DNA from: Croceibacterium aestuarii
Lineage (GTDB): Bacteria; Pseudomonadota; Alphaproteobacteria; Sphingomonadales; Sphingomonadaceae
Reading direction: 5' to 3'
DNA: 64,000 bases
Assembly: GCF_030657335.1 (NCBI RefSeq)
Contig: NZ_CP131039.1
Coordinates: 3,178,501 to 3,242,500 of the forward strand
Below the pieces are notes generated by a model. That model ran no database searches, was not told the origin of the DNA, and saw only the letters and a list, made by a program, of their open reading frames with translations. Positions 1 through 7,220 of this stretch are shown here, in pieces; within the stretch, counting starts at the first letter, position 1, and every line of letters starts with the position of its first letter. A program made the translations under genes and the position numbers.

Positions 1-324
1 CATGGCCAGGTCGCAATAGGTCGGGCGGTTGGCAAGGCAGCTGGGGCATTCGCCGCAGGAGTTGCCGGAGAGGATGACATGATCGCCGATCGCGAAGCCG
101 CTCACCCCCTCGCCCAGCTCCTCGACCACCCCTGCCCCTTCGTGGCCGAGCACGATCGGGTGCGGCGCATGGCGGCCGGGGTGTTCGTGCAGGTCGGTGT
201 GGCAGATCCCGGTGGCGACCAAGCGGATGCGCATTTCGCCCGCCCGCGGGGCTTCGAGCTCCAGCTCCTCGAGCGAGGGCGCATGGCTCTTCGGATTGCG
301 GCTGACAGCGGCGGTGATCTTCAC
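1..324 (-). CDS. Zinc-dependent alcohol dehydrogenase, N-terminal part (cut by window edge)
   Basis: The visible 108 residues are the GroES-like half of a medium-chain NAD(P)-dependent alcohol dehydrogenase, an enzyme oxidising alcohols to aldehydes in the cytoplasm. The sequence shows GICHTDLHEHPG (first catalytic Zn ligand, Cys), GHEGAGVVEELG (the GHE signature) and CGECPSC, the start of the four-cysteine structural zinc lobe. The start is GTG at 324, 9 nt after a GGGAGG ribosome site. The Rossmann half lies outside the window. It probably forms an alcohol-to-acid pair with the aldehyde dehydrogenase at 457-1905 on the same strand, although a REP doublet separates them. Aryl-alcohol dehydrogenase is one possible specificity; the visible part does not decide it. 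Confidence 0.85.
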   Translation of the reverse strand, partial: MKITAAVSRNPKSHAPSLEELELEAPRAGEMRIRLVATGICHTDLHEHPGRHAPHPIVLGHEGAGVVEELGEGVSGFAIGDHVILSGNSCGECPSCLANRPTYCDLAM

Positions 325-344
325 GATCCAATCCTCCCATTCTC

Positions 345-435
345 GTCATGCTGAACTTGTTTCAGCATCCATTTCGCCTCCCGGCGAGGTTCCGGTGGTG
401 AGGCGCGATGGACCCTGAAACGAGTTCAGGGTGAC
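345..435. repeat. REP-like inverted doublet, family A
   Basis: Two hairpin units face each other. The first, 345-370, has the core ATGCTGAA-CTTG-TTTCAGCAT. The second, 410-435, has ACCCTGAA-ACGA-GTTCAGGGT and ends GTGAC, the complement of the GTCA that opens the first. The same arrangement recurs at 26821-26910. It lies in the spacer between the aldehyde and alcohol dehydrogenase genes, as expected of an intergenic REP/BIME element. Confidence 0.75.
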
Positions 436-456
436 GGATAAAGGCGGGGAAACGGA

Positions 457-1905
457 TCACGCTTTCGTTCCCAGGTGATGGTCGTCGCGGATGTCGGGCA
501 CCGGACCGGTCTGGGTCAGCAGGCTCTTGCGGCGGAGGAACCGGCGCAGGCTCTCCGGCCCGATGCGCGGGGCGCCGTAGCCCGACCAGCCGAAGCTGTC
601 CGACCCGAAAGTGCGCAGCTTGGCGAAAGTCAGGAAGGTGTCCTGCAGGAAGATACCCCCGGCGTTGATGCGCCGGCCGATCGCCTTTGCTTCCTCTGCG
701 GTTCCGGCGATGACGCTGGCGGTGAGGCCGAAATGGGTGTCGTTGGCGAGCCGGATCGCCTCCTCGGTGTCCTTGTAGGCCATAACGGGCAGGCACGGAC
801 CGAAGGTTTCGTCCTGCATGATCTCCATTTCGTGAGTCACGCCGGTCAGCACCGTAGGGCGCATGTAGAGCCCACCGCCCAGATCCTCGACCTCGCCCCC
901 GGTCAGCACTTGCGCGCCCTTGGCCTTGGCGTCTTCGAGATGGCACACGACGATGGCGGCCTGCGGAGCAAAGGTGAACGGGCCGATGTGGCCCGCGCGC
1001 GGGTTCTCTACGTTGAGCCGCACCTCCCGCGCTTTCTCGACGAGCTTGGCGACGAAGGCGTCGTGGACGCTTTCATGTACATAGACCCGCTCGACCGAAT
1101 AGCAGACTTGCCCGGTGGCATAGACTGCGCCGCGCAGCACGGCAGTCGCCGCGCGGTCGAGGTCGGCGGTTTCGGTGACGATGCACGGGTCCTTGCCGCC
1201 GAGTTCAAGGTTGCATGGGATCAGCCGTTCGGCGCAGGCGACCGCGACCTTGCGGCCGGTCGGCACCGATCCGGTGAAGCAGATCGTGTCGGCTTCGGCG
1301 ATCACCGCCTGTCCGACCTGGCCGGGGCCGGCGACGTAGTCGAACACCGCGGCCAGTTCGGGGACCTCGGCGACCGTCTCGAACAGCGTCTCGATCACCC
1401 GCGGGGTGACCTCGCTTGGCTTGAGCAGCACCGCGCTGCCCGCGAAGAGCGCCGGGATCGCATCAAGCAGCGCCAGCATCAGCGGCGCATTCCACGGACT
1501 GATGACCCCGACCAGCGGGTAAGCGACGACCTGGCTTTCGACCTCGACGCTCGGCATCGAGCTGCTCATGCCCTGCCATTCGAGGTCGGCGAAGGCCTTC
1601 GGCGCATCCTCCAGCCAGCCGCCGATGTTGCCCATCGTGATAAAGCCCTGGATATAGCTGGTGTGGCAGCCGCCGGTGTCGACCGCGTCGGCCTCCCCGA
1701 TGTCGGCGGCGCGGGCTTTCACCGCGCCAAGCCAGCGGGCCATCACCGCGCAACGCGCGCCGACGCCCATCGCTTCCCACGCCGGCTGGGCGGCGCGCAG
1801 GCGGGCGGCCTTCTCCGCGACCTCTTCGCGGCTCGCCACCGTGATGCTGTGATCCGCCTTTCCGGTGCGCGGGTTGCGCACTTCCAGCACTTGTGTGTCG
1901 GCCAT
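457..1905 (-). CDS. Aldehyde dehydrogenase (NAD(P)+), 482 aa
   Basis: An ALDH-superfamily enzyme that oxidises an aldehyde to its acid. It shows the substrate-entry region GVISPWNAPLML, the nucleotide-binding loop CFTGSVPTGRKVA, the general-base glutamate in NLELGGKDP and the catalytic cysteine in TGQVCYSVERV, then the C-terminal ETFGPCLPV and GWSGYGAPRIGPE. The length is typical. ATG at 1905 (MADTQVLEV) is chosen because AAGGAGAG lies just upstream; the open frame continues 54 codons further without a better start. The substrate is not determined. Its place beside an alcohol dehydrogenase in an aromatic-catabolic region suggests an aryl or phenylpropanoid aldehyde. Confidence 0.9.
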   Translation of the reverse strand: MADTQVLEVRNPRTGKADHSITVASREEVAEKAARLRAAQPAWEAMGVGARCAVMARWLGAVKARAADIGEADAVDTGGCHTSYIQGFITMGNIGGWLEDAPKAFADLEWQGMSSSMPSVEVESQVVAYPLVGVISPWNAPLMLALLDAIPALFAGSAVLLKPSEVTPRVIETLFETVAEVPELAAVFDYVAGPGQVGQAVIAEADTICFTGSVPTGRKVAVACAERLIPCNLELGGKDPCIVTETADLDRAATAVLRGAVYATGQVCYSVERVYVHESVHDAFVAKLVEKAREVRLNVENPRAGHIGPFTFAPQAAIVVCHLEDAKAKGAQVLTGGEVEDLGGGLYMRPTVLTGVTHEMEIMQDETFGPCLPVMAYKDTEEAIRLANDTHFGLTASVIAGTAEEAKAIGRRINAGGIFLQDTFLTFAKLRTFGSDSFGWSGYGAPRIGPESLRRFLRRKSLLTQTGPVPDIRDDHHLGTKA

Positions 1906-2123
1906 CGTCTCTCCTTGTCTTGGGCAGAGTGACCGCCCCTCGCCATGCGTGCAAGGGCCGAGTTTGTCGTCCGAGCAAACAACCCCTGCGGTTACGGCCT
2001 GGCTCGGCTCACACCAGGTGCGGGCTGGCGCAAATAGCGCCGCGCAGCGGATACAGAAGCCCCGCAAGCGGTTGTTTTGGCAGGAGCGAGCCGACCGAGG
2101 CGCACTTCAAAAGGAGCACAACG

Positions 2124-2657
2124 ATGAACGATCGCGAGAACAAGCAGCAGAGCCAGTCGCAGTCGAGCGGCGGCGAGCGGCCGGGTCCGGGCACGGGTGC
2201 CGGGAGCCGCCAGCACGAACAGCAGACCTTCGGCGGAACGATGGACACCGACGTCAACCCCGGCGACGGCCAGCCGCAGAGCCGCAGCCGGCAGGCGGAA
2301 CAGGAAGAGCGCACCGCCAGCCAGATGGGGCAGGAGGGGCGCTATACCGAAACACAAGCGAGCATGGATTCGCCCGGGGACGCAACCGCTCAGCAGGCCG
2401 GAACCGCCGGCGAGCGCGGTGGGCAGATGGAGCAGAGCCGCAACGCGCAGCAGTCCCAGGCGGAACACGTGGGTGGAACCTACCACCCGGCGGGCGACCG
2501 CGGGCTCGAGTTCGAATCCGGGAACGGCAACGAAATTGGTTTGGACACCAGCCAGCCCGGCGAAACCGGCCGGCGCGATCGTCAACCCGAGCAAGAGGAT
2601 TCAGAGCGCCGTCGCCAGGCCGAACAGCAGGACGGTGGCGGCCAGTCCGGCGACTGA
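2124..2657 (+). CDS. Disordered Q/G/E/R-rich hydrophilic protein, 177 aa
   Basis: I do not recognise a family. The product is low-complexity and almost free of hydrophobic residues: it opens MNDRENKQQSQSQSSGGERP and ends RRRQAEQQDGGGQSGD. There is no signal peptide, membrane segment or cysteine. This composition resembles hydrophilin or desiccation-stress proteins, which is inference only. ATG at 2124 follows AAAAGGAG at good spacing. A strong intrinsic terminator begins 26 nt after the stop, so it is a monocistronic unit. The 218-nt spacer upstream should hold divergent promoters for it and for the aldehyde dehydrogenase. Confidence 0.7.
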   Translation: MNDRENKQQSQSQSSGGERPGPGTGAGSRQHEQQTFGGTMDTDVNPGDGQPQSRSRQAEQEERTASQMGQEGRYTETQASMDSPGDATAQQAGTAGERGGQMEQSRNAQQSQAEHVGGTYHPAGDRGLEFESGNGNEIGLDTSQPGETGRRDRQPEQEDSERRRQAEQQDGGGQSGD

Positions 2658-2682
2658 CCGGCTCTGCCGGTGCCGACTACCC

Positions 2683-2711
2683 AAGGGCCGCCAACGCGCG
2701 GCCCTTGTTTT
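2683..2711 (+). terminator. Rho-independent terminator
   Basis: A perfect 9-bp stem AAGGGCCGC / GCGGCCCTT with a 6-nt loop is followed by GTTTT. It ends the transcript of the disordered protein at 2124-2657. Confidence 0.85.
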
Positions 2712-2722
2712 CGCCGCCGTTC

Positions 2723-4750
2723 CTAGAACCCGTAGCGGAAACCGGCCCAAACCGTGCGCGGCGTGCCGAGATCCATCGATCCGCCCTGGTTGCGGGTGAT
2801 GATTTTCGCATCGAACAGGTTCTCGGCCCGGGCGACGAAACTCAACGCGCCGAGCAGCGGAACCTCGGCGAAGGCGTCGAGCGTGGTTGCCGCCGGCAGG
2901 ATGTCGGTCTGCTGGTCGTCTTCGAATTGCCGGCCGACATGCCGCAAGGTCAGCGCCACCTTCGTCCGAGCCGCCGGACTCCAGCTTGCCGTCGCGCTCG
3001 CCGCCCAACGCGGCGTCTGCGACGGACGATACCCGTCGAGCGCCGCGGCAAAGCCGCTGCCCCGCTGCTTCGCCTCGGTATAGGCGAGCGAGCCGTCGAA
3101 GCCGAACGCCCCAAACCGCAATGCGGCGTCGAGTTCCACGCCGGACGCGTCGATGGCATCTATGTTGCGGCGCTGGCGCAGGTTGGTGCCGATGGTGACG
3201 TTGGTGATCGCGTCCTTGAGCTTGTTGTCGAAGGCCGTCGCAGTCAGTTGCACGCCCGGCAATGGCCGCCAGTCGAAGCCGACGTCCCAGCCTTCGAGCT
3301 TCTCGGGCGTGAGATTCTCGTTGGCCATCGTCACCACGGGGAAGACAACAAAGGGGCGGTAGAGCTCGTTGAGCGTCGGCAGGCGCAGGCCGCTATAGGC
3401 TGCGCCGCGCAGCTTCAGATTCTCCGCCACCTGCAGCACCGCGCCGCCGCGCCAGGAGAATTCCCAGTCGGAGCGATTGGGATAGGTTGTCGATCCCGTC
3501 ACCGTCCCCGCGTCGTCGGCGGTGCGGTAATAGCCGTCGCGGATGGTGTAACGGTCGGCACGCACGCCGCCGGTCAGCGTCACCCGGCCCAGGACCCAGT
3601 CGTCTTCGGCATAGAGGCCGAGGTCGGTGTTGACCCCGCCGGCGAAGCGCTGCTCGGTGCGGTTGCCGGTGAACGCGGAATAGGCATCCTCGAACAGGTC
3701 CCCGGCGCTGCGGCGGAAATCGCCGCCCAGGCGCAAGGTGTGCGCCTCCCCGACCGGGGGACGGATCTCGATCTTGCCGCCCTGCCCTTCGGCGGGCGTG
3801 TCCTTCTGATCGAGAACCGGCACGAAACGGGTCGAGGAAATCACCGTGTTGTAGAAGTTGCGCCACTGGGCATAGCCGATGACGTCGAACTGCCAGTCGC
3901 CGCGTCCGACGAGGCGCAGGCTGACGTCCTGCCCCTCGCTGCCGGTGGTCGCCCCGTCGAAGCGCAGCACGCGGTCGTCGTCCCATGCCGCGCCGCGCAG
4001 CTGCACGGTCAGGTCGCTGCCGAGCGACTGCACCACGCGGCCGGCAAGCGACCAGCTGTCGTATTTCGCCCGCACGCTGGCCGGGACGCGCTGGTCCTGC
4101 GGCGTCGTCCAGAAGCCCTTGCCCCGGTCCCAACGCCCGCCGAGTGTGGCGTAGCCGTTGCCCACCTCTGGCGCGACAGTGGCCGAAAGCTCGGTTTCCG
4201 AACGGTCGTTGATCAGGGCGGAAGCCTGAATAGGCGCGAGGTCGCCGGCATCGGCGCTGTCGAGTTCGATCGTCCCCGCCAGCGCGCCCGCGCCGAACGG
4301 CCCGGTGCCGCCCCCGCGGGTCACGCGGATGCTCTCGAGCCGGTTCGGATCGACCGCGTTGAACGGGATGTAGCCGAAGAACGGATCCGACAGCGGCACG
4401 CCGTCGAGCAGGACTTGCGCGCGGCTCGTGGCGTTGCCGCCGATGGCGCGCAGCGTGACCCCTTGGGCGCTGGGGTTCGACGAGCGGCTGTCCGAGCGGC
4501 GGAATTGCTGGAAACCGGCGACCTTCGACAGCGCGTCCTCGAGCCGGCCCGAACCGGTGGTAACGATTTCCTCGCGGTCGATTTCCTGAAAATCGTAGGC
4601 CGGCGTCGCGGGCGTTTCGGCCAGCCCCTTGCCGGTGACGACGATTTCCGGATCGGCCGCGTAGCCTGACCGGTCGGCGTCCTGCGCCAGGGCCGGCGCG
4701 GCTTGCAAGATCAGCGGCGTGGCAAGGAGAATTTGCAGCTTTCGAGACAT
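2723..4750 (-). CDS. TonB-dependent outer-membrane receptor, 675 aa
   Basis: A beta-barrel receptor energised by TonB for uptake of a scarce ligand. Residues 1-22 are a signal peptide ending APALAQ. A TonB-box-like EIVVTGKG follows at about residues 34-41. The plug domain is visible in LEDALSKVAGFQQF, LLDGVPLSDPFFG and RVTRGGGTGPFGAGALAGTIEL, and the protein ends in WAGFRYGF with the terminal aromatic residue typical of outer-membrane barrels. Length suits a BtuB/FecA-type receptor. It is divergent from a secreted NTF2-fold protein across a 100-bp spacer. The ligand is unknown; iron, a vitamin or an aromatic compound are all possible in sphingomonads. Confidence 0.9.
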   Translation of the reverse strand: MSRKLQILLATPLILQAAPALAQDADRSGYAADPEIVVTGKGLAETPATPAYDFQEIDREEIVTTGSGRLEDALSKVAGFQQFRRSDSRSSNPSAQGVTLRAIGGNATSRAQVLLDGVPLSDPFFGYIPFNAVDPNRLESIRVTRGGGTGPFGAGALAGTIELDSADAGDLAPIQASALINDRSETELSATVAPEVGNGYATLGGRWDRGKGFWTTPQDQRVPASVRAKYDSWSLAGRVVQSLGSDLTVQLRGAAWDDDRVLRFDGATTGSEGQDVSLRLVGRGDWQFDVIGYAQWRNFYNTVISSTRFVPVLDQKDTPAEGQGGKIEIRPPVGEAHTLRLGGDFRRSAGDLFEDAYSAFTGNRTEQRFAGGVNTDLGLYAEDDWVLGRVTLTGGVRADRYTIRDGYYRTADDAGTVTGSTTYPNRSDWEFSWRGGAVLQVAENLKLRGAAYSGLRLPTLNELYRPFVVFPVVTMANENLTPEKLEGWDVGFDWRPLPGVQLTATAFDNKLKDAITNVTIGTNLRQRRNIDAIDASGVELDAALRFGAFGFDGSLAYTEAKQRGSGFAAALDGYRPSQTPRWAASATASWSPAARTKVALTLRHVGRQFEDDQQTDILPAATTLDAFAEVPLLGALSFVARAENLFDAKIITRNQGGSMDLGTPRTVWAGFRYGF

Positions 4751-4850
4751 CGATTCCCACTCTTTCGTTGACTTTGTCCGAACCGATAGCGGAGTACGCT
4801 TGCCGTGTCACCCCGGCTTTGGCATGCGGTACCTAACGGGAGGCTGACAG

Positions 4851-5393
4851 ATGCAAAAAGGGTTTTGTCTGGCGGTACTGCTGGGGTTTGGCGCCCTGCC
4901 CCTGGCCAGCGCTGCTTTCGGAGAGGAAACGACGACAATGAATTCCAAGCCGCCCGCGGTCGCTCAGAACCACGACGCGCTGCTTGCCAGCCCCGATCCG
5001 AAGCTCGCCGCCAACAAGCGCCTGGTCTACGACATGTACCGCATCGTGCTGCAGGCCGGTCTGGCCGACCGCGCGGGCGAGTTCATCGCGCAAGACTACG
5101 TCCAGCATAACCCCAACGCCGGACAAGGCCTGGCCGGAGTGCAGGACTACATCCGCAAGACCCGTCCCGAGCGGCCGATCTCGGACAAGCTCGAGTTGCC
5201 GCTGATCCAGCTGATCGCCGAGGGCGACTACGTGATGACCAGCTTCGTTCGTCCGGAAAAGGACAAGGACGGACAGACATACTATTCGACCTGGTTCGAC
5301 CTCTACCGCATCGAGGACGGCAAGATCGCCGAGCACTGGGACCCGATGCTCAAGAGCGACCCGCCGATCGATCCCAACGACAAGAAGCTCTGA
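4851..5393 (+). CDS. Secreted SnoaL/NTF2-fold protein, 180 aa
   Basis: Residues 1-24 form a signal peptide (QKGFCLAVLLGFGALPLASA), so the product is probably periplasmic. The rest is an NTF2/SnoaL-like domain with FIAQDYVQHNPNAGQGL, DYVMTSFVRP and DLYRIEDGKIAEHWDPML. The Q-H-N-P and EHWD motifs place it in the SnoaL-like group that includes polyketide-cyclase and predicted aldol-condensation proteins. The cytoplasmic protein at 26940-27329 belongs to the same subfamily (DYIQHN, RLEDGMIAEHWDVMQ). ATG at 4851 follows GGGAGG. Activity is unknown. It is divergent from the TonB receptor and convergent with rlpA (2-nt gap). Confidence 0.8.
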   Translation: MQKGFCLAVLLGFGALPLASAAFGEETTTMNSKPPAVAQNHDALLASPDPKLAANKRLVYDMYRIVLQAGLADRAGEFIAQDYVQHNPNAGQGLAGVQDYIRKTRPERPISDKLELPLIQLIAEGDYVMTSFVRPEKDKDGQTYYSTWFDLYRIEDGKIAEHWDPMLKSDPPIDPNDKKL

Positions 5394-5395
5394 AG

Positions 5396-5965
5396 CTAGC
5401 CGCCCGCCGCCAGCCGTTCGCGCAGTCGGCGCAGGTCTCGCTCGGGCACGGGATCGAGCGGCTTGGCCGACTTGCCCTCGCGCAAGCGTCTGCGATCCTT
5501 GTCCGAGGGCTCCGCCGCGCGCACCCGGACCGGGGCGACCCCCTTGCGCAGCACGCCCAGCTCCTTCGCCGCGCCGCGCGAGAGGTCGATGATGCGGCCG
5601 CGGCCCGAGAAAGGCCCCCGGTCGTTGACCCGCACGATGATCCGCCGCCCCGTGTCGAGGTCGGTCACCTCGACGTAGGTCGGCAACGGCAAGGTTGTGT
5701 GCGCGGCGCTGACCCAGTCGGGCTGGAAGCGCTCTCCGTTGGCGGTCCGGTTGCCGGATTCGGGGCCGTACCAGGTTGCGTAGCCGACGCGGTCGTAAGC
5801 GCTGTCCGCGCGCGGCGTGTAGGTGATCCCGCGCACCGTGTAGGGCGGCCCGATCCGCACCGGCACGTCGCTGACCGGGCGAAACTTGGCGCCTCCCCCG
5901 CACGCCGAGAGCGCCAGCAGCGCCGCCGCCAGACCCGAGCTGCGAAGCGTCTGCGAAATCTCCAT
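5396..5965 (-). CDS. rlpA: RlpA-family septal-ring lipoprotein, 189 aa
   Basis: The N-terminus has a lipoprotein signal with lipobox LSAC (residues 19-22). The double-psi beta-barrel core follows: GYATWYGPESGNRTANGERF, LPTYVEVTDLDTGRRIIVRV, NDRGPFSGRGRIIDLS and AAKELGVLRKGVAPVRV. These are the conserved RlpA segments, including the N-D-R-G-P-F stretch. In other Gram-negatives the family acts at the septum as a glycan-processing or peptidoglycan-binding outer-membrane lipoprotein. There is no C-terminal SPOR domain; the tail is a charged, arginine-rich stretch instead. Confidence 0.88.
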   Translation of the reverse strand: MEISQTLRSSGLAAALLALSACGGGAKFRPVSDVPVRIGPPYTVRGITYTPRADSAYDRVGYATWYGPESGNRTANGERFQPDWVSAAHTTLPLPTYVEVTDLDTGRRIIVRVNDRGPFSGRGRIIDLSRGAAKELGVLRKGVAPVRVRAAEPSDKDRRRLREGKSAKPLDPVPERDLRRLRERLAAGG

Positions 5966-6040
5966 GGCACGATTTTACGCCGACCTGCGACGCGCCGGAA
6001 GATTTGTCGCGGCGCTATGCCCGGAACTTTCGGGTAATTC

Positions 6041-6056
6041 TTGCGAATCGTTCTCA
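6041..6056 (+). promoter_or_regulatory. Fur-like box 1 (TTGCGA-N4-TTCTCA)
   Basis: TTGCGAATCGTTCTCA resembles the proteobacterial Fur box (TGCGAATNATTCTCA-type half sites) and lies 41 nt before the PepSY start codon. A second copy with the same 6+4+6 layout lies exactly 40 bp downstream. Assignment to Fur is by similarity. Confidence 0.5.
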
Positions 6057-6080
6057 GGTCTGCTTGGAGTGCGTTCTCTA

Positions 6081-6096
6081 TTGCGAGGGGTTCTCA
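6081..6096 (+). promoter_or_regulatory. Fur-like box 2, overlapping the ribosome site
   Basis: TTGCGAGGGGTTCTCA matches box 1 in both outer hexamers. It contains the GAGGGG that serves as Shine-Dalgarno for the GTG start at 6098, so bound repressor would cover the start of the gene. Confidence 0.4.
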
Positions 6097-6097
6097 A

Positions 6098-7204
6098 GTG
6101 GCGAGTGCGAATTCGACGAGCGTCAGGCTGCGCCGGGCATGGTTCCAGGTCCACAAGTGGATCGGTCTGGCCCTCGCGATCCTTATCATTCCGCTGTGCC
6201 TGACCGGCTCGGCGCTGGTGTGGGACGAGTGGGTGAACGATGCGCTCAATCCGCAGCGTTCGGCCGAAACCGCTCCGCGGCAGAGCGCCGCGTTCTACGC
6301 CGACGCCGCCAGAAAGGCGCTCGAACCGGGCGAAACCTTGCTCAGCCTCACCTGGCCCGAGGGCGAAGGCGCGGTCATGGCCACCGCCGCCCAGCCGGGG
6401 CCGCGGCGCGGCCGCCCGGTGCGCACGCAGATCTGGCTCGACCCGGCCGACGGGCACGTGCTCGACAAGGCAAGCAGCGGCGAAGGCGCGGTGCGGTTCA
6501 TGCACATCCTCCACGGCTCGCTGATGATCCCGGGGGTGGGCCGCCAGATCGTCGGCTGGATCGGCGTGGCCATGCTGATCTCCGCGCTCTCCGGGCTCTG
6601 GCTGTGGTGGCCGTTCAAGGGCGGCTTGCGGCGCGGCCTGCGCTGGAAACGCATGCCGACGACAAGCGGCAACCTGCACCACCAGGGCGGGTTCTGGATC
6701 GCCATCCCTCTGGCGATCCTCTCGTTCACCGGGGCGTGGATCAGCTTTCCGGCCTTCTTCGGCGCGATGTCGGGCGATGCCGACGGCCCCCCGCGCGGCT
6801 TCCGCGGATTTGGCGCCGCTCCGGTCGAGCAGGTCCGCTTGAGCCCCGACGCAGCGATCGCCGCCGCGCGGCCGCTGGCCGAAGGTCCGCTGCTTTCGCT
6901 GTCATGGCCGACCCGGCCCGACGCGGCCTGGACGCTGCGCTACGAGGGGCTCGACGGGCCCGTCACGGTCGCGGACGCCACCGGCCAGGCAATGCCTCCG
7001 CCCCCGGCCGAGCCCGAAAGCACCGCCCGGCTGATGCGCCGCATCCACGACGGCAACGGAATGCCGGTCTGGTGGCAGGTGCTGATCTTCCTGGGCGGCC
7101 TCGTCCCCGTCGCCCTTGCCGTCACCGGCGTGATGATGTGGCTACGCGGACGCCGCGTCAAAGGCAGCGTGCGCGCCGCCTTTGTCGATCAGACCAGCGG
7201 CTGA
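6098..7204 (+). CDS. PepSY-associated TM protein (putative iron-uptake reductase), 368 aa
   Basis: A four-helix inner-membrane protein of the PepSY_TM family. Helices are visible around WIGLALAILIIPLCLTGSAL, VGWIGVAMLISALSGLWLWW, FWIAIPLAILSFTGAWISF and IFLGGLVPVALAVTGVMMW. Histidines sit near membrane faces (FQVHKW, MHILHGSL, LHHQGGFW, RRIHDGNG), as in family members proposed to bind heme and reduce ferric siderophores. GTG at 6098 is preferred over an in-frame upstream ATG at 6041 because it has a GAGGGG site and gives the usual short N-terminus before the first helix. The two Fur-like boxes support an iron-linked role; this is inference. Confidence 0.8.
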   Translation: MASANSTSVRLRRAWFQVHKWIGLALAILIIPLCLTGSALVWDEWVNDALNPQRSAETAPRQSAAFYADAARKALEPGETLLSLTWPEGEGAVMATAAQPGPRRGRPVRTQIWLDPADGHVLDKASSGEGAVRFMHILHGSLMIPGVGRQIVGWIGVAMLISALSGLWLWWPFKGGLRRGLRWKRMPTTSGNLHHQGGFWIAIPLAILSFTGAWISFPAFFGAMSGDADGPPRGFRGFGAAPVEQVRLSPDAAIAAARPLAEGPLLSLSWPTRPDAAWTLRYEGLDGPVTVADATGQAMPPPPAEPESTARLMRRIHDGNGMPVWWQVLIFLGGLVPVALAVTGVMMWLRGRRVKGSVRAAFVDQTSG

Positions 7205-7220
7205 GCTGAAACGGAAGTGT

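Noticed and set aside
475-1932. 485-codon open frame on the plus strand opposite the aldehyde dehydrogenase
   Set aside because: It is the antisense shadow of a clear ALDH gene in GC-rich DNA; no ribosome site and no recognisable domain.
2048-2073. Possible EcfG-type stress promoter (GGATAC-N16-GTTG) before the disordered protein
   Set aside because: It misses the GGAAC consensus and the spacing fits only loosely; not strong enough to annotate.
1865-4669. 934-codon plus-strand frame opposite the TonB receptor
   Set aside because: Composition is arginine/histidine-rich nonsense and it crosses the disordered-protein gene and its terminator.
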